A stretch of 64,000 nucleotides of DNA from the NCBI RefSeq assembly GCF_028858725.1, contig NC_084761.1, forward strand, positions 93,769,971 to 93,833,970. The letters run 5' to 3'. Under the pieces are notes generated by a model. The model was not told the origin of the DNA and did not search any database. It worked only from the letters and a program-made list of their open reading frames with translations. Numbering within the stretch: the stretch's first letter is position 1; each line of letters starts with the position of its first letter. Shown piece after piece: positions 11,301-20,300 of this stretch. The position numbers and the translations under genes were made by a program. Source of the stretch: Colius striatus (lineage: Eukaryota; Chordata; Aves; Coliiformes; Coliidae).

Positions 11301-14300
11301 TCACCACTAAATTATATTCTCTGCTCCAGAACTGTGTGGGCAGCAGCAGTTCCACAAGAGCCCTGTGACTGGCACACCAGAACCACAAGCTGGTATTGCT
11401 CATACATCCCCTTCTCATTTCCAGACAAGAAATGAACAATCCAGCAAGAAGATCAGGGCAAAGGGCACAGTTCAATGGAATGACCAGGGTGGGCACAGTG
11501 ATATGAGCATGGACAGCATGATAGTCTGATATCTTGGCACAAATGGGGTTGGGAATGGAAACACAAGGAATTCAGATACAATGTGAAGACTTGAGGTATT
11601 GATGACTTTAATGTATTGACTTGAAGTTTGCTTTAAAGGAGTTAGGGGAGTAGAAAACAAAACTGTAACAGCAAACCAGTTGTGTTATTCCACACAGTGG
11701 GAAGATGAGGCCAAACTGTGAGAAAAGCAAGGCCACTGCAAGAAGAGCTTCCAATTCTATGTTTCATTGTGAAATGAAACATTTTGCTGAGCTCCATAAA
11801 GGAAGAAACCCCAAGTGCCCATGTGTGCAGTTTACCTCAGAGTTGTCCATGGCCTCCCTCAGGACCTGCGAGTGAGCGTTCACTGCCTGCGCCGCCGCCT
11901 CCTGCGCCGTGATGGCCTGCAGGGTGACACGGGCTGTGCTGCTCAGGGCTGCCTCCAGAGATGCTGCAAGGGCTGCAAAGAAACAGCAACTACCTGAGTT
12001 AAACTAGAAAGAAAAGAGCATGAGAATTAGGTACTCGGTGGAAGAGCTTCAGCACATCTCTGCCACAGCAAAGGCACTTCTCCGTGAGTGGTTTCCCATC
12101 TTCATTTGTTCCCATCTTCATTTGTTATATGAAGAGGAAATCGAGTTGGAGGCCTGTGGCCAGTGGAGTTCCACAGGGATGGGTTCTGGGGCCAGTCTCA
12201 TTCAACATCTTCATCAACCACCTGGATGAGGGGACAGAGTGACCCTCAGCAAGTTCCCTGATGACACCAAACTGGGAGCACTGGCTGATTCCCCAGAGGC
12301 TGTGCTGCCATTCAGCGGGATCTCGACCAGCTTGAGAGTTGGGCAGAGAGGAACCTCCTGAGGTTCAACAAGGACAAGTGCAGAGTCCTGCATCTGGGAA
12401 TGAACAACCCCATGCACCAGGCTGGGGATTGACCTGCTGGAGAGCAGCACCAGGAGAGAGACCTGAGAGTGCTGGTTGATAAGAAGCTAACCATGAGCCA
12501 GCAATGTGCCCTCATGGCCAAGAAGGCCAATGGCATCCTGGGATGCATCAAGAAGAGTGTGGCCAGCAGGTCAAGGGAGGTTCTTCTCCCTCTCTACTCT
12601 GCCCTGGTGAGGCCTCATCTGGAGTCCTGTGTCCAGTTCTGGGCTCCTCAGCTCAAGAGGGACAGGGAAGTGCTGGAGAGAGTCCAGCACAGGGCCACCA
12701 AGATGATCAGGGGGCTGGAGCATCTTTCACACGAGGAAAGGCTGCGGGAACTGGGGCTGTTTAGTCTGGAGAAGAGGAGATTGAGGGGAGATCTTATTAA
12801 CATTTATAAATATCTAAAGGGTGGGTGTCAGGAGGTTGGGACATCCCTTTTTTCTACTGTAGACAGTAACAGGACAAGGGGTGATGGGATGAAGCTGGAA
12901 CACAAAAAGTTCCACTTAACTATAAGAAAAAGCTATTTCACTGTTGAGGTGAGGGAGCCCTGGCACAGGCTGCCCAAGGAGGTTGTGCAGGCTCCTTCAC
13001 TGGAGGTTTCCAAACCCACCTGGACACATTCCTGTGCCCCCTGATCAATGGGAACCTGCTTTAGCAGGCTGCTGGGCTGGATGAGCTCTGGAGGGCCCTT
13101 CCAACCCCCACCATTCTGTGATTCTATGAAGACGGTTAGAGGATGGGAGCACGTGACAGATGAGAGGCTGAGAGCTCCAGGCTTCTAGGCTAAAGAATAG
13201 AATCTGAAGGGGTATCTTAAGTAATGCCTTCCACACCTAAAGGAAGGGACTGAACCAGAGGTGCCCAGTGAAATGCCAAGAGGCAACAGATCCAAGTGCC
13301 AACAAGAGAAATGAATTGGATGCATCAAGTTCTCCATCTTAACAAGCACTGGCAAAGCTGCTGAGAGAGATGGAACAATCTCCATCCTTGGAGAGCTTCA
13401 AATCTCCATGAGAGAAGGCCTTGAGCAACCTTCCTGTGGAAGAATCACTGTTTATACTTTTAGAGGGTGGCCAAACAAGGAACAGAGTTCCATGTTTCCT
13501 AGAGAAGTGGTTGATGCTCCAAGCCTCTCAGTGTCTAAGAGGCACTTTGGACAAGGCCCTTAACAACATGCTTTAGCTTGGTCAGCCCTGAGGGAGTCAG
13601 GCAGTTGGACTAGATGATCATTGGAGGTGCCTTCTGAAACAGGCTGTTTTAGTCCATTCTCACCTGCCCCAACTCTCCAGGCAGGGGTCTGGACTGGAGA
13701 CCTTGGAGGTCCATTCCACCCCAAATTTTCCACCATTCTTTCACTGTCGGTTACTTCTTAGTGGGTGGAAGAAGCTTCAGCACCACTCATTCTGCCAACA
13801 CAACACAGGGACAGCAACCAGGAGGTGTGCAACCAACTTGGAACTCTAAAGCCAATACAGTCCAACTCTTCTGTCACATACAACACATACAGGGAACCTC
13901 TCAGGAGGGACTCACCCGACACCTTCTCTTGCTCTTCCTTGTCTTGCTGGGCGAGCCGGGCTGCAACTTCCTCTGGGGACCGTTCCTTTAGAGCATGGGA
14001 CCCTTCCTGTTCTTTACCTAAAAGAGTTCAAACTGCTTAAGAGAGACCTCAAATTACCACAGGGAAGTAACTTTCTTTTCTAAGCTGATTGTTAGTCAGT
14101 ATCACTTTATAAACCTGACTACAGCCACGCTGAAACAACCTCAAGCATTTGTGTACCCAGAATTACAAAAGCCAGTCTCACATCTTCTTAAAATTCAAGA
14201 CAGTAGCACCAATCTCTCTTGTGCATCTGCAGATTTTTTGTTGTCTAGTTATGAAAATGAACAAGATGCAGAAGTGCAAGGCAAAGCAAGAACAGTTATG

Positions 14301-17300
14301 GAGCCAAACTTTAAGTGAATATCTGTTCTTACTCTTTTTTCAGTTCTCCTTCAGCATATTTGGAGAGTCCAGTCAAAATAAAGAGAAACTGGTGAGAGGG
14401 CTACAGTGAGCCACAGTTACCCTCTACTGAGGCTGCTTAAAATGCCTTAAGAGTGAGCACTGACCTGAGTATTTCTCTCAAGAGCAGCTGCATTTGAACT
14501 GAGGAGGGCCCCAGGTTCTCAGCTCTCAGGTTCAGGCCCTGACAACAGCCATCAGGTTACCTCTGAATAGTGCTGATGTTAACTCAAAACCTGTTTGCTT
14601 ATGGCTGGGATCCTTTCTATGAAATGTGTTCATACAGAAAGAAATCCACAGAATCTCATCTGAAAGAGACTATCACACAGAAGCTAGTGCTTCTTGTTGA
14701 GTCAAAGCATACATGCAGTGTCTTCACTTGGCCCTGGGCAGACACACTTGGCTGAACCTTGATCAGAAAGCCACAAAGAGCAGAGGCAAACTGGATTGGA
14801 CAAGTTCAGTCCAGCATAAAGGCAGATTTGCCTCTTGCCTTCACACCTACACCTCACCCAAGTATGTCTCAGCTGCTTAATATGTTAAAAACCTATTAAC
14901 AGACGATGGAAGTTGTTTCTTCTTCCAGCGGCACAAAGAATTGTGCCTTTAAAAACAGCCAAACACCAGCACAGAGGTAAGAATTTATGCACTCCAAGCT
15001 ACAGGGTTTTGTGTGTTTTCCTCATTGTTCACATGACCTTTCTCACCTTCTTCAGTCTGTATCCCCGGAGCTGGCACTGACATGGCTACACCCGTTGCAG
15101 AGATGATCTGTGCTGCAGCCTTGCCTGCTGATAAATGCAGTTATGGAACAAATCCAGTTAGTATCTATCAGCTATAATGCCAAAAAAAGGATGTAAGACT
15201 TAACCTTTCTCCTCTGGAAAAGAGTCTTATTTGGACACTGATGATATTATTTCCAGAAAGAGAAAAATCTCTGGCAAAGAGCAACCAGGTATTACTTAAA
15301 CACAGGCACCCACACAGACACGGGAGATAAATGCATAAAGATGTCACAACTGTTCCTCTCTAAACCAGTCACATTTGATCTAACTTTACAGTAGCTCAGA
15401 AATGATCTGAAGTTAAGCTCCTTGTGCTTGCATTAACAAGAGGAGGCAAACGGCCCCAGAGTGCAGCACCCAAAGTGCTCTTCCTGCTGAGCCTCACACC
15501 TAGACTGTGCAGGATAGTCACTGTTTATATCTTAGAGTCCAAACAGAATATATTTAATTCAAAATAGGGAGAGAAAGTCATTTCAGGTAAAATTTCTTAG
15601 GACTGAAAAGAAAACAACATGAATTCTAAGAAATTACAACGTACTCAACTTCAGCCACTCCAAAGGACTATTCTAACCTGCCCTAGCACATATGATACAG
15701 GAGACCATTAGCTCTTTTGCTTCTCTCTACATCACATTCTACAAATGTACCTTCTTTTTCCTCAGAAGGAGCAACAGCTTCTGTTTTGCTCAGCTGGGAT
15801 TTGGTAGCAGGCTGTTCAGACTCTTTCATTACTTCTGCTACAGATGAGATCTTCAGTGGACCTTGTTGTATCTTGAAAGATCAAAAATAAGAGCTATCAG
15901 CAGTTTTCTGAACAGCCTGTGCCTCACTGATTCCATTATAGTGGAAAAGAACATCTCCACATCCAGATGGCTGGGTCTGAAATCTAAATGCAAGGTGCAC
16001 ATGAAAACAGTAGCGAGGCCAAACCATTTCTTGCCTTGATTTTAAGTTTAGAAGGAATCTTTACAGTTTTCACCTCCCCAAAACTGAAGAGCACAGAGGT
16101 GGCAGTTTTCACTACAAATATTTATTAAGGTATGCATCAAAAGTAAATAATGTCACTTCCCAAACATCCCAAACACTTCAGAGTGCTTTGAAAGACCACA
16201 GATAATACAGAAACTCTACAAACTACATGAAGGTCTGACACAATCCCAGTCACCTTTCCCATCCTGCCCAGTTTCTAGGCAATTCCTTTTCAAGTTGAGG
16301 GGAAAAAAACCCACACATAATAGTTCTAGAGATAGGTGAGTGCACAATTAAAGATGTGCTTTAAAAACAGAACAAACACGATGCTTTTGGCTGGAATGAT
16401 CAAGAGTTCACAACTGGCTTCCCTTTAAAAGGACCTGATGCCAGGGTTTGGGGCAGACAAACGCCTCCTCAAGCACAGAGTACTCTGAGGGGTTGTGATA
16501 TTAATCCTTTAATAACAATCATGCAAAGCCACAAGGTAACTTTGCCATCTGACCAGTCAGTTGTGTGAAATGTGCTGGTTCCTGGGAGGCATTAGGATCG
16601 TGGATGATCACAAGCCGAGTGTAGCTAAAACCAGAACAGGTACAGTTTTGGTTAACTGATACTCTCTTGTTCATTAAGAACAGCTTTCTTAAAGTCTACT
16701 TTAAAAATATTTGGGCTTTCTTGATGGCCATGTGTACCTTGACTTCTGAAAGCTCAGGACAACCACAGCCAGAGCAGCTTTTCAGCACTCTTGAATAATT
16801 GGGAAGCGTTTGCTTTCAGATGCAGGAAAACACTTCCAGATCCCATTTCCAGACTTGTGCTGAAGGCTGCACCAAGCTTTCCCTTCTGCAGGGTGGTGTC
16901 ACTGAGATTTCAAAGTATGATGCTTGTGGGTGGCTCTGGACCTTTCAAATCTTTACTCATTCAAAAACTTTCTCATCCCTCTAAAATAAATTGAGCTTAA
17001 AATAACAGTTTTTGTAATCCTGCTACACTGCTAATTACACTAAGCTTCTAAAATAAGGCAATTCTAGCACGTCACCTACCCCTCTGGCTCCCCAACTTCT
17101 TTCTAAGCAGGGCAGCTATTCAGTTAGCATCCTACTGGATTATTTTACTGCAAATAAAACCAACAGTTTTGCAATGCACAGACCACAAGATGATGAAGGG
17201 AAACACACAAGCAGCACCGTTAAGCAACACAAAGAAGATAAAAGCTAAGAGTAAATGCTCTCTTGAAAGAAAAGGGAAATGAAAAGGTGAGGTGAAAGCT

Positions 17301-20300
17301 CTCCCCTTACCGGTTTCTTTGGCATGGGTGTGCTGTAAGGTGCAGGACCAAGTGCCATCTCAAAGAGCTTCCCAGAGTAGGGCACGGCCTTCTCCACGCT
17401 CTCGCGGAAGTGTGTGTCATAGCTGGCGTACAGCACGGTGCCACCTACCCCTCCACCCACAAACAGCACACCTGCACCCAGGATTTTGCCTACAGAAACC
17501 CTGAGGAGGGGAGGAAGAAGAGTGAAAGTTGGGTAAATTGTATTACATGACAAACATCAAACAGTTTGAGTCTTGTGCATGCAGTTGGGGACAACTGCTC
17601 TGTCCCAGAAGCTTTCAAACCCTGCACCCACACTTCAGAGCACGGAATGGTGGAGGTTGGAAGAGACCTCTTAAGCTCATCCAGCCCAACCCCCTGCTAA
17701 AGCAGGTTCCCCTCGATCAGGGGGCACAGGAACGTGTCCAGGAGGGTTTGGAAACCTCCAGAGGAGAAGCCTCCACACCCTCCCTGGGCAGCCTGGGCCA
17801 GGGCTCCCTCACCTCAGCACCAAGCAGCTTCTCCTCATGTTTAAGTGAAACTGTCTGTGTTCCAGCTTACATCCATTACCCCATGTGTTGATGAGGTTCC
17901 CCCTTAGTCAAACAGCCCCAGTCTCATGACATTTCCTTGTAAGAAAGATGTTCCAGTCCCCTCAGCATCTTTGCAGCCCTCATTCAGCACCAGCAAATCC
18001 CTGCTCCACAACCAACCCAAAGCTGAGGCAGCAACCCACAACTTTCCTTCTAAGCACTGATCACCTCGATTAGCTTCATTTAAATCTGACTGAAGCAAAC
18101 CAGGAACACAGAGATCCATGAGAACAAGAGTTCCTCAGGAAAGCAGTTCCCACCAGCAGCAATGTGCAGAGGCAGTCCCTCCCTCCCCCAGCCCCCACGC
18201 ACCCGGACTCTCCGGAGGGACTGGCGTAGCCCCGGGACGGGCGGAACGGCCGCAGCGACGCTCTCCCACGGCGGCTGCTCTGCACAGGGGGAGGAGGAAT
18301 TAGAAGTAATTAGGCCTTTTGGAAAATGAGCTTTAAAAAAACCCCAAGCAAACAACACAAACCACCCCACCCCTGGTTATTTCTGTCTTGGTTTTGCCTA
18401 TGTTCCCAGCCTCCAGCCTGGGCAGCACAGCTGCTGAGATCAGATTCTCTTCAGCGATGTCTCTGCTGTGAGCGGTGCAGGAGGCCACAGCAGCTGCTTA
18501 AACACTTACAGCTATTACAAACTCTAATACTTGAAGCTACTTTTATTTCTGAAGACATACAAGTAGTTCTCCTTCAGCTTCCAAACCAAGCCTGCCTCAT
18601 TAATCAACACCACATACACTTTCCAGGCAGACATCACATTACCATATAGATTACATCGCTCCATGCAGAGTGATGTTTCATCATCTACTCAACACCAACC
18701 ACATTAACCAACAGTTTTCTCTCTTCATATTTCACCTGAAAACTAAGATTTACCAGAAAGACTGGTTAAGCTACTCCAGCCTACAGGAAGACAAACACTG
18801 TTCACCCCCTCAAGTGGGTTTTTCCCCCCGACACACACGTGAATTGCAGGGAGAAACACAGGACTCATGGAAAATCAGTGTGAGGCACAAAAGGAACTTT
18901 TCTCATGCTCAGACGTTTGGGGCAAGGAGAAATTTTCTCTTTGGAAAAGAAAACTGGTTGATGCTTTGTGACAACATATTCCCAGAAGGTGGGTTTCTCT
19001 GTCTGCATGTGGCAGTAACAAGTACAAACCTTGTCATGTCCCATCCCTGCCCAACAGAGGAAAGGCAGGGACACTGAATCCTTATTCTTTCCAGAACAGC
19101 AGCCAAATGCTTTTTAATTAGTCAGAGGAGCACGTGTACAGCAACAGGAAACGTGCTCTTCTCACCCTGAGAGCTTCAGGAGCCCTGACTGTGCCCTGTG
19201 GCTGGTTTTACTGGTTTACAATGCACAGGAGACAAGAAGCATCTTCTGTAATTTGTCATTATTTGACTTGATTGCCCCAGAAGCACAAACTGAAGCTTCA
19301 TTGGCCCTTTCAAGGGGAACTTCACTAACAAAAACCTCCTAAATCATTCTGTAACCGACAGCTGGAGGTGCTTCCAATAGGACCCAATCACACCACAAAG
19401 CCTGTGATGTGCAAAATGTTTCAGCATTATGTGTACAGCTCAGCCCAACAACACGAGTTATATTCTCCTGATCACTTCCATGTCAGTCCCTTTGGCATTG
19501 TTCAGCACTTATGCTTTGTACACCAGTGAGGGGGCTGGGTTTTGTGGTGGGATTACTGGTTTTAGTGACCTGATCTAGGTGAATCTCCTTGAGCAGGGGG
19601 GTTGGACTAGATGATCTCTAAAGGTCCCTTCCAACCCCTACCATTCTGTGATTCTCTTTGGATCAGATGATCTTTTGAGGTCCTTCCCAAGCAGAGCTGT
19701 TCCATGATTAGCCAAATCCTCCTTTCTACTCATCATTCCTCAGAATGGGAGCAACCAAAAGGCAGGTGCTCAGTCTGTACCAGTGTACACACAGTGACAA
19801 CCCAAATCCCAAACAGCCCCATCAGCTTTTTCGTTTCAAAATGCTGCAACAAACAGAAACTGCCACAGCTGGCCAGGGGAACAACCACCAAAAAATCTTT
19901 AGGTACCAATGGTTTACGAGCAGAATCATCAAATCACAGAATGGCAGGGTTGGAGGGAACCCTTAATCATCTAGTCCAACCCCCCTGCAGAAGCAGGTCC
20001 ACCTAGATCAGGTCCAAGTCTAATTTATCCCCCTCACATCCAATCACCTCCAAAAATCACTGATTTCTTTTTAAAAATCAATCTTTTTAGAGAGATTGCT
20101 CTCTTCTGGCCATGACAATAACCTTGTTTATATTTGCTATATCACTGTAACTCGGAAAACTACAAGTAAGTTTCTCCTGTCCCTTTTGTGTCATTTCCAG
20201 GAGTTTCTAGTTTGTTTAGACCCCTGTTATTTACTCTTAATAATGGATTTGAATGGATTTACAATCTGGAAGAAATACACCATGCATATGTTGCTGTGTC

